This document shows positions 35,701 to 49,272 of a DNA stretch of 64,000 nt, piece by piece. Positions within the stretch are counted from its first letter, which is position 1; the number at the start of each line of letters is the position of its first letter. Source of the stretch: Crotophaga sulcirostris (taxonomy: Eukaryota; Chordata; Aves; Cuculiformes; Crotophagidae); the NCBI GenBank assembly GCA_013397455.1, contig VYZB01000171.1, positions 1,222,738 through 1,286,737 on the forward strand, in the 5' to 3' direction. Made by a program: the position numbers and the translations under genes. Below the pieces are notes generated by a model. It worked only from the letters and a program-made list of their open reading frames with translations, was not told the DNA's origin and made no database searches.

Positions 35701-38700
35701 TTTAGCTGTTATTGTGGCCATTCAGCTTCTTGCTCAGTCAAGGTCTTGGAGCCTCAAGTCTGAGAAACTGAAAGGTAGTAACCTAGAATTTCTAAAAGAA
35801 CTGAAATTTGGTATGAATAATTTGTCTTTGGGGAGTCTGGCTTAATCTATGGCATATTCCACCCCTTCTCCCTTCTCCCCATCTACCCTTGAGTCCAAAA
35901 GAAAAACAAAATACATTTTTGGAAAGTATTAATGGGAAGAAAGTCCCACTTCAGAGATTATTGTAAGTAAATTGTAGGAGAGCTGGCTCCCCGCTAAGGA
36001 TAAGGCAGTTGACCAAGTAATCAGCAGTAAATCTATACAGGCAGAATGCTCAATAACCAAGAAATAGTAAAACTTTGTAAATGACTCAAATAAAGACAGA
36101 AGCTACTTTATTAGCAGATTTAAAAAGAACCAAACTACATTTTGAGGTAGATAAAACTCAAAGAATCAGAGAGATAAGAATTACAATGCTGGGAAAGCCA
36201 TATGCTTGGGAAGTACTGTATTCATGTATCTATTACACAGAGCTCCTGGCTTTACAGGGCTGAGGCTTAAATTTGGATTTGAATTTCACACTCTAACTTT
36301 CAAAACAAGTTTAGACAAATTGTCAGAAAGGTGGTTCTAGTTTCATATGTTCTGTTACTTAACCTTATTCTAGCCTTACAACAGATACATCTAGAAACAC
36401 ACACAAAAATACCTGCTTGAGGTGACAATCAAAAATTCAAAATATTTTATTCTGAACTGTGGAGGAAAGAGTTCTACTGTAACTCACAAGGTTTTGGGAG
36501 AGCTATACATGGGTGGTTAATATTTGCCTGACCCATTGCGAAGAACTAATAAAAGTAAAAGCTTTGCAGCTGCCCCTTCTAATCTGAGAACAAATCATAA
36601 AAGCAGGTACAAACAAAAAACCAGGTGAGTTCTCAACTGAACGATTAGGAGGAGGACAAACAGAGAAAAAAAAAGGTAAAGCAATCCACCTAACCTCTTC
36701 CACAAAATTTAATCAGAAAAGCAGTTTAGAAAGGGGCCACAAATCTACTGAAAACAAAGTTTCAAATAATGAACACCAATAAAAGTACAATACAAACAAT
36801 AGCCTCAAGGCCAAAGTCTACAGATTAGCAGAGCAATCAAGAAGAGCCAGAAACAAACAGTCATAAGTCTGAAAAGCAGTCTGTCAAGCAAACAGCCCTC
36901 AAAACTAGATTTAGAAAACAAGCTCTTTGGAAAGAGTGGTTGAAGGTTGACTGATAGACCCAATATATCCACCAGGGTTGGGATTTTTTGGTGATTGTCA
37001 ATCGAATGAAATGAAAAGACTTTTCCCAAAAGCAACTACACATTGTCAGGATAAGGCATCATAAGGAACAGATCAGAAGTCTGCTGCCATAATCTTAGTA
37101 TCAAATAAAGATATTCCCACTCGGCACTGAAAATTTTGGTGATGTTGCACTTATGTTAACTCTTAGGAAATGTATTAGAGCTGTACTGTAGGACACAGTA
37201 CACATTAGCCTAAGTGACAACAATCAATACACCTCTCACATAGCGTCAATGAAATATTCACTGAGATTCAGCAGCTTTGCCCTGTGTATGAATCTAGGTA
37301 CTTATTTCAGACAAAGTATGCAAAATGTTCCTTTATTAACCTTCTGCGCCTTCCTGAGCTGATGAGATTTGAAGACAAGCACAGCTCTTGGACAATCTTG
37401 GAACTATTCTGGGGATAAAAGTGTCACAACATGACCATTTGGTAATACATGATCCTGCCCTTGCCTGCAAGATCGTAACACTGAGGACGGCAATATTTTT
37501 CAGAATAAGCCAGCTCTTGAACATAGACAGTTGGCAAGTTGAATTTTATAATTATGCATGAATATTCCAGAATTTAACAATCAAAACCCAATCGTTTTCT
37601 GCCAAATAATAAAAGACAGAGATGATCTTTATCACCCCAAGATATTTATTCTTGTCATTTCAATTTCCACCACTTACTCTTTCTATGATGAGATTTCATT
37701 TCAAAGCCTGCATTGCATCCTCTCTGCTGAAGCAGGCTGTTGCCGCATTTGGCAGTAGCAAGCCCCAAACCTGCAAAGTCCATGCATATTCTGAACTTTC
37801 TGGTGACAAACTGTGGCCCTGAGGTTAGCAGAACTAATGACGTGCATGAAGATAAGTGCACATCTAATCAAGTATTTGCAGGGTCAGACCCCATTATAAT
37901 ATTATTAACACAGGATCATTTAACAGAAAGACCAGAAACTTTTCTTTGTGTTCAAGGAATAAATCCCCTACTGTTTGAAAGCTCCTGAACAAATACGGTT
38001 TTCATATTTGTCTGTGCCCGCTGTCTATTTTGGATCTTTGTCATTTACCCTGCCCCACATTCAGGCCTGGAGCAGCTGAGAGAAAGTCTGGATGTGTTTA
38101 TTTTTTTTATTTCCCATGGAGCCAAGCCACATGATAGTCCTCCCCAAAAGGAAACGAACCTTGATTGCAGGACATGGATTGCAGTAAAAAAATATAGCTC
38201 ACTTTAAAGTTTACCCAAGAGCAGTGTCTCTTCAAGCAGTGTGACCCTGTGGCTTCATTTAACATTTCTAGGACAGCGACTGCAAGGTTAATGTGTTAAG
38301 ACAGTAAAAACTTTCCCTTTGCCTCGGGCATATCACTTCTATTCAGCAAGGCAAATAATACCCCACCTACAGCAGCCTGCCCAGAAGCCCAAAGGCTGCA
38401 CAGCAACAAGACTCATTTCTTCCCTGTCTCCTTGTCTCCTTGAGACTGACATTGCCTGGGTGCTGAATAGCCTGGTGGGAAGAGTTCAATGCAGGGTTTG
38501 CACTTTCCCAGCCATTAGCCAGCTGCCACCGCATTTCATTATCTTAGGGGGTGCTTTTATACATCAAAGACACTTCCAAACAGTGTGATGAAGTGGAAGT
38601 AACCGAGCTCGGTCCACGTTGGAAGTCGCAGTATTATTTATCGTTGTTATTTTTTTTTGAGCCCATCTCATGCCATCTGGCCTGCTAACTGTAAAGGCCA

Positions 38701-39429
38701 GTGATGGAAAAAAGACTCAACACACCCCTCTCAGTTTCTTGGAGTGAATCCTGCTGAACAGCTAGGCCTTGGAACAACTGCCTGTTATTATCGGGACTCT
38801 CTATTGTTTTGCACAAGGAGCTCTCTAAAAAGCAAGGGGAAAAAAACAAAGGTAGCACACAGGATCTCATGTGAAAACAAAGTAAGCAGAGCATGAAAAG
38901 CAGCACTGAGATGGCTTTTTCTTTGCCTTCTTTCTGACATAGCCAAGAAATAAAGAGTTGTAAAAGGTTTTCTTTCAGTCTTCTAAAGAAGCTGCCTGTG
39001 AACAAGCCAAGGTAGTGGGGTTTGCATAAGACCGCCTCAGATCACTGTTCAGCTGTTTTAACTTACTTCATCTTTTGTCTTATTATGGTTTTCTTTCAAT
39101 GACCAAAGCCTCTGTGGTTAGCGATTTATTGTACTTCTCCAGAGTTTGAAACCTGTTTTCCATTAGCAGAAATATCTAATTGATACATTCATAAAATCTT
39201 GATAATTACATTAAAAGGTAAAGAAAAGCAAAGTTTCTCTTACATGTCAAAGACTGCTAATGAGTAGTTTAAATGGGAGTTGTCAGTAGATGTATGATTA
39301 AGTTGTACTTTTATATGGTGGTCCAGGTTTACAGGCTAGCGAATAAACTACAATATATTTCTACCTCTGCTGTGCCTGCCTGCTATGAAAACGCCCTGAT
39401 ACCAGAAAAATAAACTCAACAAGAAATGC

Positions 39430-39830
39430 TCATACTTCCATACTGACATTTTATGGCATAGATATTTTGGCTAATGATTTATTTTACCTTCATTTTGCCA
39501 TTAATATGAGGCTTTAAAAATATACTAATTTGACTGAATGAGACAGGGCCATTGATTGTGCTTTGTCCAGGTATTATGGCTCGAAAAATTACCTCAGACA
39601 TGTAGGTCATCCCTTGCAGAACATTGGTTCTCTTTTTTACAAAATCACAACGCTGTTATGCATTTTTTATTGCTTGCTATAAAAATAAATATTCAGTGTC
39701 CTGGGGTACAAGGCCTCGATTCTGTAAACTAAGTCACATAGGTAAAGCTTTTGCTCATACAGATTGTAAAGGCGAGTGTGCCTGAAAAAGAGTGTGGCAT
39801 CAGGGTCAAATTTGGCAGCTCTTTAGTAGG
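39430..39830. promoter_or_regulatory. Possible conserved regulatory segment (candidate)
   Basis: A dense group of homeodomain, Pbx and SOX-like words: TTTATGGC (39450-39457), CTAATGATTT, GCCATTAA (39497-39504), CCATTGATTG and ATTGTGCTTTGT (about 39549-39566), and ATGCATTTTTTATTG near 39658. No ORF or repeat explains it. The composition resembles developmental enhancers in gene deserts, but conservation cannot be judged from one genome. Confidence 0.25.
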
Positions 39831-40889
39831 CTTGATTAACTTAATTTGATATTGGCATTGAATAGGGGTTGAGACAGTACAAGACTTCTAATTTTGTCCT
39901 GAAATCTCTTTCTGTTCTGTGTACACTGCAGCTAACCAGTCGCTGTGAAATATCTCCCTGTAAGCTAGCAATTAGATTGCTATTTGAGATTGACTTGGAA
40001 ATAGTAGCTAGAGAAGTCAAGCTACTGGCAGCCAACATCAAAACCAAAAATCCATGACCTTGACTTTCTTAATACAAAAGCCCTTTTCCTGCTGTTTTTA
40101 AATGAACAAACAAATGAGAGCCAGCAAATGGTATAGTAGACACTTTCTTCTGAAAAGATAAAGCAAATTTGTTTTATTTCAGTATGTATCTGGTGGTCAA
40201 GCACAAAGACAGGAAGCAATTTTTGGAAATTCTTAAAAAAATGACTTATGCTGGACGGAGTCTCTTCCTTCTCCTTTATATCACTTGGAACAAATAGCAA
40301 GCCAAGAATTTTCTGAACTTTTACAATTTGCTTGGATAATGTGTTCTCCCTTCCTGGCTACCACATTATGAAGAAAGTATTTAATTCTAGAAGTAGGTTT
40401 TAAATTTCACTTAAAGCTGCATCTTACACACTCTGCTCTGTCTCTACTCCTGCCATCCTGGCTTTCTTTGTAATGGGACTGAACAGGTGCTGTGACACAG
40501 TTTTATTTTCAAGTTGTACACAGATAATCTTCCCCATATTACAGCACAGCCGGCACCCCTTCTTGGGTAACAAACCCCGTGCCATGCAAACGGAGAGAAC
40601 AGTCACAAATAAAGAAGTCCTTTGCTCAGTTTTAGAAATATGAGCAAGCCAGACATATCCAGTAAGCCCCCAGCAGACAGATTTGTGAAGTGTCCCAAAT
40701 GAGCTGCCTACAAGGAGATTGGCTTATGGGACAGATTTTTATGCGGATGAACTCTGGGAATTGCTCAAAAGCAACATGATCAATGCAAGCAGGTTTCCCA
40801 TCTGTGTTAAAGCAATAGGATAGCATCTCTTTTGTCATTTCAATGAGTGTTTATTCCCAATTCATGACCAAATGCATAAAACAAGGTCT

Positions 40890-41560
40890 CTTGATAGGCT
40901 GGATGGGCAGCGTTTTACCCGAGAGGCCCCACAAGCTGTTGTTTGTGCTATGGCACCTGGACAAAATCTCCATCAGGGAGGCAGTGTGCAGTGTCCTCCG
41001 CAGAGAGGTGGGCAACTATCTTGACCCCTCTCTAGAGGGATCTGGAGGAAAACACAGCTGAGTAGCACAAAGCTGCAGGGCACAGGGCACTAAGCAGCTC
41101 GGGCAGTGGAGGGAAAGGCTCCAGGAGGGCCTGGTGCTCTGGATAGGTGAGTGCTCAGTCTTGGCAGTACGTTTGTCTGGGGGAAAAGGTTGATTTCACC
41201 CTCTGATAAACTGGATTGCAGAAAAATTCACTGAGTTAGCCTTCAGGCTTGGTTCCTCACCTGATGAAAGTAGAGTCGACCTTCCTTGTCCCGCAGGAGC
41301 AGAGCAGCAGCTGAGGACGTGGCCCCCTGCTCTTCCTGCCCTCCTGCAGCCTCTCCCCTGGCAGCGATACTGTCAGACCCTCGCTGTGGGCAGGTGCATG
41401 CTGAGTGCCAGATTGCAGCTTGCCCAAACACAGCCAACCTGGAGAGTGTGGTCCTCTCCAGCCTCCACCTCCCCCTTGCCATCCCGCGTGGCTGTCATAT
41501 GGATGCTTTTCTTTGCCAGCTGGTTTGAAGCAACCCAGGCTGCTACCGGCTCTAGGGTGG
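40890..41560. other. GC-richer block with splice-like signals
   Basis: GC and CpG are clearly higher than in the flanks (CCGCAG, GTCGAC, AGCGATAC, CTCGCTG, CCCGCGTGG). It contains a strong 5' splice-site match GATAG/GTGAGT with GT at 41147-41148. A strong acceptor-like tract CTTCCTTGTCCCGCAG ends at 41296, about 150 bases on. ORFs are open on both strands (41257-41748 minus 163 codons, 41373-41702 minus, 41386-41736 plus), none with a domain. Possibilities are a non-coding RNA locus, a regulatory element, or an unrecognised old repeat. Confidence 0.35.
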
Positions 41561-44500
41561 TAGGAAGGAGAAAGGAGACTGGACTTGGTGTTTCCTTGCT
41601 GGTATTGGGAAAACAAGGAGGAATTAGAAAGAGAAAACGCAAATTCAGAGTTATGTGTAGCTCTTGCCTTCCAGGAGAAAGAGGTAAAGTGGACACACAC
41701 ACTTGCAGATCTCAAGATTGTAGCAGTCCTGGCTGAGAGCAGGTCCACCAGGTCCTAAATCTGACGGTCAGAGGAAAAAGAGTTCAAAAGACGCATCCCA
41801 TTCACCAATGATAAAAGTAGGCTCCCATGTGAAGATATGTTTCGTCTGCATTAAAGTGTGTTTAAATATCATGACAGCAAATAATAATAATAATATAATA
41901 GTAATAATAGTTCTCACTTTGTTGCAGATGTGGTAAACTAAAAGCAGCTTTCTAGCTTTGCATTTCATTAAAGGTCACTGTGAATTATGAATCTCTCTTC
42001 TGAACTACTCTGATATTTCCACACAGTGTCACTGTCTGGACAACCCTCCCAACGCATCAACAGCTAACGAGTAATGACAATAAGTTATGAGGCACAATTC
42101 AAGGAAATAAAAAACAAAAATGGAAGGATGTGAATTCTATGGAGCACACAAAGAAAAATGGGTGGGATGCTCGTTTCCTCAAATTGTGTATCAACTTCAT
42201 AAGTTAGCTAGAAATTATCCCCCGTTAAAGGATGAGGGTATGGTCTTACATCCCACCTTTGTGTTCTTTTTCCAGCACTCCATTGTGGAACCAGATCTCT
42301 GCTTCTTGTGTTTGAAGGACTGTAATTTTTTTACATGCTTTTGGAACATAAAATACAGTTGTTGAAAAGACTCAGCATTGGTCTTGCAGCTCAGAAAAAC
42401 AACAGATGACTTCAAAATATCTGAAAAACAGAAATCACAATGCAAACTTATACTAACTTATGCTCAGACAACAGTGCCTAGAGTATTCAGCAAGACAACA
42501 AATTATTTATAAATTACATCATCTTGAAAACAAAACAGATTTTTCATACAAAATCTTGCAGCAGCTTTCAGTCAGGATATCTGCTTTTGTGAACGAAACA
42601 CTTTAAATACATATTTTTAAAAGCTCTGGGTTAGCTTCCTGTTACTCCATTGTCTCTTTCCCCCCACTCTCCACTTTCCTTTTTTTTCCTTAAAAATGCA
42701 TTTTTTAATCCAGATGTTTAGTTTCTACATTATCATTTTGTCTTCTACTTTCAATAAGATACATGCATTAGCTAAAAATCCTGTTGTACTGATATACTAT
42801 ATACAGTACACAGTATTTCAAATGCGCATTTGTGGTTTTTTGCTTAGCAGTTCTCAGTCATTATTCTAACGGAATTTTTTAAAAAAAAAATATTTTATTT
42901 AGGAAATAATAAATCCTGAATCCATCTTAAGAAAATAATTTCTCCTCTGCTACCAAAAGTTACAAACATTGGTAAAATGCAGGTTTACAGAACACAATGA
43001 GAAGTGACTCCATGTAAAAACACTGATTTACAGACCTAATTTGTATATTTTTTGCTTCACAAATATGAACTTGCAAGACAAAACAAGTACCTTATATCTA
43101 CAAGATGGCATTTTCTAAGAAAATACTTATGTATTTAGTAGACACTAAATTCACGTTACTGTAGGATAGATTAATTAAATAGCACCTCACCATTACAGCA
43201 AAGAATATATTTGTTTATTACATGAAATAGAGACTTTCCCTAGATCAGGAAGAGTTGCAAACACATATAATGAGTATGGGTTTGAAAGACAAAATAACAA
43301 ACATATAGTATAGCATTTCAAGACAAAGGAAAATAATTTAAATAATTTTTTCCATTGTTGGAATTTCACTAAATAGATGCAAATTCCGAGTTAATCAAAT
43401 CTAGAAACAAATGAAACTGAAAGAGGATGCTTTGTACCAAAGAAAATTTCATTTGACAATGTTAAACAGATAGCTGGGATCTGCTGGGAATACATACCTT
43501 GGTTTCATCTGATTGACCTCATATCATTGCTATAGCACATAACTACACCTGACAGGTCATTGATTTGGCAATATGTAAAGTGGATCCTCAAGGAAATAGT
43601 TTGGCAGAGAGCAGCTTCCCATGTTTTTCACATTCCCACAGCAAAAAATCAACTCCTTATCGTAGTATTCATCACACAGAGAGAGGAAAGAAAAACAACG
43701 GTCTCACAAAGGGCTTTATACATAGAAAAGATGGTTAGCAACAGCATCACATGTCAATTAACAGATTTCAGGGCTCTGATCACAAAAGTAACAGAATAAT
43801 ATTGGTTTCAAATTTCAGAATGAAAAAAGTAATACATTTTTTTTCTCCTTTCAGCCCAGCTTTCAGCTGTGAACTCCAATAATCTTAAGACTTTTCATGC
43901 TTTTCATGTCTTTGATAATTTTGCCAGAAGTATGTAGCACACACACGTGCACAATAATAAAACCAAATTAGAATGCTATTTATTCTGCTGCCACAAAAGA
44001 AATTTTACTCTACATTGTGCCACCAAATGTACCACAATGTTTTCATCACCAAGTTAAAGAGAATATGCCTAATGGCTTATACAGCCCTGCTGCACAAGAA
44101 CTCTATTCAAACATTTGCTCAAGTCATGCATGGTTTCAGTCACATGCATAACAGCCTACAGACAAAAGGCACAAGAGACAAGGAGGCCTTTATGTATCAA
44201 ACTGAAAGTAGTATTTCCCTGCGCTAGTACTATGTAAACAATAGAGAGCTGCAGGATATCATATTAACATGATTTTTTGTGAGAGAGAAAGATTAATCAA
44301 CACCTAAAAACTACAGTACCTGTGTCTGGAGAGAACAAACACATAAACAAAATCATAATGAGAGGCAAAACATCAATTTAGAGGTCAACACGAAAACAAA
44401 ACAACGTTCTTGATGTTTTCAACAACCTAAATTACATTACTTTAAGATAGAACAATTGAAAAGCTTTCTGTCAGGATGTGAAAAAGCCGCATTATTGGTT

Positions 44501-45235
44501 TTTTATTAGTAAGATGGACACGCTCACAATTTCACTAAGTGACATAAATGGGTAAAAAATCAATATATATTGTAAGAAAAGTGTTCAATTATAGGGTATT
44601 TTGGTGCCCAATGCCTACATAAAGCCTTATGCATTAACATGGGTCTACTGCTCTGGAGTCAACACCACCCATAAGGTGTCACCCCAAGAAACAAGAATAG
44701 GGAGAGGGAAATCATTAAGCAAAATCATCAGTTGATGTAAAGTGACAGGACACTCCCTTCCCCCATCCTCCTCTGCTCTAGCATTCACAGCAGCCAAAGC
44801 TGCACAGTAGCAAAGATGGCTACAAAACTATGAGTGAAACCAGAGTAATCTAACCATAGTCATGGACCAGACAGACACCTCTTCTACAAGTCTAGAGGCA
44901 GATCATGATCAACAGACTTGTTTCAAATCAGTTGCCTACTCAGTAACGCACGATAAACTACTGCATTTTCCAAGCAAAAAGCAAAGGATCCATATGGGAT
45001 GCAGTCTTATGGATCAAGTTCTTGTTTCCAGCAAGAACAATATAACATACATCTCCTACATGGTACAATTATTCAAGATTGCCAATAAAATTAAATGTTT
45101 AGAATATCCCAGTCTTTCAACCTTGCTGATAGAAAATGCTTCCTTAAATATGCATAAGTCATATAGATAAAATATGCATGTAGCATTTCCATCTGTATAT
45201 TCTGAAGCACGGTATGAATGAGATCAGTACCAGTA
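41561..45235. other. Intergenic, no gene seen
   Basis: AT-rich. An AAT-type microsatellite occupies 41879-41910. Positions 42600-43460 are especially AT-rich with several A or T runs. Largest ORFs are about 100 codons and have no signature. Confidence 0.5.
41879..41910. repeat. AAT/ATA trinucleotide repeat
   Basis: AATAATAATAATAATA followed by TAATAGTAATAATAG, an interrupted AAT microsatellite of about 30 bases. Confidence 0.85.
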
Positions 45236-45350
45236 TTTTCATTTTCAAATGGAAATCAAGGTACCAGGACAAGGGAAGTGAACTAGCCCCAGTCCCTGAG
45301 CAACCTGAAAATAAACCGAATGCTTTGTAGACCAAAACTTTCTGAGTTCA
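45236..45350 (-). repeat. MIR-like SINE relic (minus)
   Basis: Plus-strand order TTTTCATTTTCAAATGGAAA, TCAAGGTACC, GGGAAGTGAACTAGCCCCAG, TCCCTGAGCAA follows the reverse-complement MIR: TTTTACAGATGGGGAAAC, TGAGGCAC, GGTTAAGTGACTTGCCCAAG, GTCACACAGCAA. A later GAGTTCAAG may be the GGTTCGAATC remnant. This is the clearest of the four MIR-like copies. Confidence 0.65.
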
Positions 45351-45477
45351 AGTATCATATCTAAAAGAACGTGTCATCCAATACCAGACTGGGACCTCAG
45401 CAGACAAAGACCTCTTTATGGCAAAGAACTGCTTAATTCTACAAAGCAGTGTGAAATGGAAGCTCATTCCACACTGG

Positions 45478-45494
45478 AAAAAAAAAAAAAAAAG
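45478..45494. repeat. A17 homopolymer
   Basis: Seventeen consecutive A after CACTGG. No retrogene is recognisable upstream on the plus strand. Confidence 0.9.
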
Positions 45495-48400
45495 TTAATT
45501 TATAGAAATGGAAACTTTCATGTGCCTGGCTTACTTTTGATAAAATGTTCAGAAAGAAATGTTTTTTCAGGTGCAGAATAAAATTTTGATTCAAAATGAA
45601 TCAAAGAAGTTCCTAAAATAGCTTCATAGCTTGAATCTCCATGTAGAGTGTGAGTATTTCCCAATTAATATTTCATAATCAGGCAGTTTTCACGCAGCCC
45701 TAGAAGACAGACTGGTGGCATGAGGTTAATGGAGGAAGGGCTTCAGCATGAGCCTTCTGCCTCCCTTTGAGTGCCTCATCACCAGGTTATTAACTGTCCT
45801 GGTGTATTTATATCTAGGATATGTGTGGCCCACAGCTTCAGTGTCAGGAGGACTGAATTTTTTGAGGCGATATTTATCAAATATTCTTCCAAGTGTTAAT
45901 GCCAGCTGATCTTTACTTATTCATTGCACCGGAATAAGAGGTCAGTAAAATCCTCCCCTGCAAAAGAAAACCCCAAATAACCAATGAAACATACAAAAAA
46001 GCCACAAGACCTTGCTGGGTAGTAGACTACAGGATAATGTGCCCTTAGGAGGAAGCAGAGCTGCTGTTCTGGCAGTTAGATACCAGCACTGCCCTTTGCA
46101 GGGTGTTTTGCAGGATAGCTATCTGGTTGCTGCACACACAGATACACCCCATTCTGAGGGAACGTAACTATTCCTCCACAGTGCTTTTTTTTGCTTTTCA
46201 TATGTTTTACATATTGCTACAAAACTTAAGCCTTTTTAAGAGGTTATCTCTATTTACCACTACATGCAGTGTGCTTTATGGTCGACATATTTTTCAGGCT
46301 GTCCATCTGTGTGCATGAGCATTTCTAAAATTAAACAAAAACCATATGTGAAGTGGCAGCGCCTACAGATTAACTATCTCCTCCAGAATTTAAAATATTA
46401 GAACAACATCAGCAATATTACCTTTAAGATACCCCTTGCAGCCTACACTGTGTCACAGCTCAGCCAGTGGTTGTGTTCGCAGTGCATTTAAGCTCAGAGC
46501 AGAACCACCCAGAAAGCCTGGCAGTCCCCAGAGCCTGCCCTGCCCATCGTGTTATTTTCCTTTTTCCTGTTTCCATTTGGGAACAGTTGATCAGCAGTGC
46601 CCTGGCCACTTGATATCAGGAACAGACATGAGGTAAAGGAGGAGAATTTTTCTCAGACTTCATATTTCTGCTCTTTCCTCCTGTGCTGGTTTGAGCAAGG
46701 ATTACACTGTATGTGGACTTGAATACTAACTCACTTGTCAGGATTGATCCTTGGTTGAGCCTCCTACCACCATTTACATTATGTACACCTATATATAGTG
46801 TTTGAACAAGGCAAATTGAAGCGTGTTAAAGCTTGAACAAAGGTTTTGACCTTGGGTTAACATTTGTGACAACCTACTTGGATACAAGATAAGAGGCCTT
46901 TATTTATCTTCGTACAAGGCATGAATGTATATTAACCTTAAGAATGCTCTTTTAGTACTGACAGAAACAAATCACTAAAAAGTGAAACTTCCCATTAGCT
47001 TTTAAGACTAAGCTCTGTCGAGTGAAAACACAGCCTCTCTGAAAGTCAGCAATGAAACTGCCATAAGCTTTACTGAATTGATCTTCAGGTTATAAGAACT
47101 ATGAAGTACATGGAGAAGTACCTTTTCATTTTCTTTCAGGATTTAGAGAAAAAGATTTTTTTTTTGGTGAAGTTACAAGTGAGATTTTGTAGTTGAGATT
47201 TTTTTTTTCCTCTTTGCTTGCAAAAGAAGAAATAAAATGTTTAAAATCTCTTCCAGAGATAGTAAAAGCTTTGCAAATTTGGATTAAATTGAGTGAATGA
47301 CTTTGACAGGCTGAAATGAGAAAAAAAATCAGAAACCTAGAAACCTTTGCTTTCCACATTTGTGGGTCAGACCATGCAGGTTTCTGGTTTTTGGATGTTT
47401 TAATTGAGCAAGTTGCTGAAGCTTTTTACAAGCAGCAAGAATTTTAGTGGAGTTTGCTTTTCAGCATTTTAAACACTTTTTTCCACTGTGTGGTTTGACC
47501 TCTAAATATGTATTTTCCATATCATTGATTCTTTATTTATTATGACATAACACATGTGTGACCCTGAGGAACCAGTAAATTCACGTTTACTGTGAACCTA
47601 ATGCAGGAGAATAATGTACAAAGCCAGTTGCTCTCTCTGGCATTCACGACTCTCTCAGCAGTTCATTACGCTACCCGAAAGCGATGCAAAACTACAAAGA
47701 TGTCCATAGAATAAGCTTGGGCTCTCTGATGATGCAAATCTAGTGTAACATTTGCAGCACTGCTTCCCAGGGCTTCTCCCAAGGCACATTTCTGTAGGAA
47801 GAGCCTCAAAACGGCACGGGATTGTAGCTTCTAAGAGGACAAAGCCACTTCTTTCACCTGTGAGATGGCAGTACACAAGCTTTCAGGTCCCTTAAGCCCC
47901 TCTAGTCAAACACAGTAAACTCTTTCAGTACTGCAGTTTAAGTCCATTTTTAAATGGCTGTTTCCCCCATTACAGCTGCAGGACATCAACGCGGGCAAAA
48001 ATTAATATTTTGTACTAAGAAGCGCGGGCACAAAAAGATGTCCAAGGGCTTTACTTCAGCCCCGTTCCCCTTACTGTGTTGCAGCAACTACATCATATAG
48101 CCTCTTTCACAAAAACTGGTGGAAATCATTGAGGAACTTTCATTTAAGAAATATAATAAAAAGTAATACTCCTGGTAAAGAAAACAAGGTGATTCCTCAG
48201 TCACCAAAAGGCAGAAACAAAATGCTGACATTAAACCCAGTCCTGGCTGTAAGCGATTCCTGTGCTCCTTTCCTGTCTCCTGCAGCAGACCACACTACTG
48301 TGTTTTTGTCAACATATTCAAAATGCTACTGTTTTTCAATCACCATCTACTGAGCTAATATATTCTTTACTTGGGTGAATCTCTCCTCCTAGAAGCTAGA

Positions 48401-49211
48401 GTCCAATCTGTTTTCATTTCTAGTCATTAATGTCTTTATGAAAATAAATGACAAGATCAATCAAGCTTCTGTCTTTCAATACTGTAGTCCATGATGAAAT
48501 ATTGTACTTAACACAAAGAGCGTCAAAAGCCTCAAGGAATTGGATACAGGTAACTGATTTGCCATTGTCAGCAAATGCTGTGCACTTGTGAGGTGCATTT
48601 GGGACTCTAATATGTATTTAAACATGCATTGAAACAACTGCCCCTTGTAGATATTCAGTCACTTTTCCTATATAGTCTGGGCTTGTTTTTGTTTCCCTTT
48701 TGTATTTACCTTATCCTCGATTCACTAAACTGGGAGCTCAAAATGATAACATAAACAAAAAAAAAGGCATCAAAGCAAGGAAAATGTTATTTTTGAAAGG
48801 TAACAAACTCTAACAGTATCAAATTAGCAGGAAAAGCACTTTTCCCTTTCAGATTCCTTAAGCACCTCTCCCCTTCCTCCAGGTTTCCTATACCAGTTAG
48901 GTGAATATACAACCAACTTCATTTTCACAGTACTTTACTATCTGTATGCTACTTAATGTCTGCCCAGAGAAATTTTCTTAAATTCCTTCACTTCCATAGT
49001 AACAGAGGGGTTGACTACACTCAGAAAAGCGGAGTAACATCAAGCATTTTAAAAGGTATAGTATATAAGTACATATAGATTGTTTAATCATGCAACTTTC
49101 TTAAAGAATCAGAGCTGAAAACAATGTAGTGATCCTTGAAAACAAAGGAAGTGTCTCTAAATGTATGCATCATTGATGTTAATGGCAGGAGGGTTCTTCC
49201 ACTCTAATAAA

Positions 49212-49272
49212 AGTCTTATAAAAAATATAGTCTTATAAAAATTTTACAATCTTATAGTCTTATAAAAAATTT
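49212..49272. repeat. Three imperfect 17-bp repeats
   Basis: The unit AGTCTTATAAAAA plus four A/T bases occurs at 49212-49228, 49229-49245 (directly adjacent) and 49256-49272, the last after a 10-base spacer ACAATCTTAT that itself resembles the unit. Confidence 0.85.

Larger units (their letters stand above)
30244..40859. other. Intergenic, no gene seen
   Basis: AT-rich desert. It includes an AT microsatellite with a palindrome (30680-30735), a pyrimidine-rich region (32570-32880) with a 9-bp inverted repeat, and a candidate conserved regulatory segment at 39430-39830. Around 31230-31270 the words GAGACTTCAGTGGGAAC and GAATTTAGG recall an old amniote repeat, but this is too weak to call. Confidence 0.5.

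Noticed and set aside
41257..41748. 163-codon minus-strand ORF
   Set aside because: Lies in a GC-rich block open on both strands, with low-complexity Gly/Trp- and Ser-rich stretches and no family resemblance.
46687..46720. TGTGCTGGTTTGAGCAAGG, reminiscent of an avian endogenous retroviral LTR start
   Set aside because: Only about a dozen bases match. No LTR end, primer-binding site or paired repeat was found.
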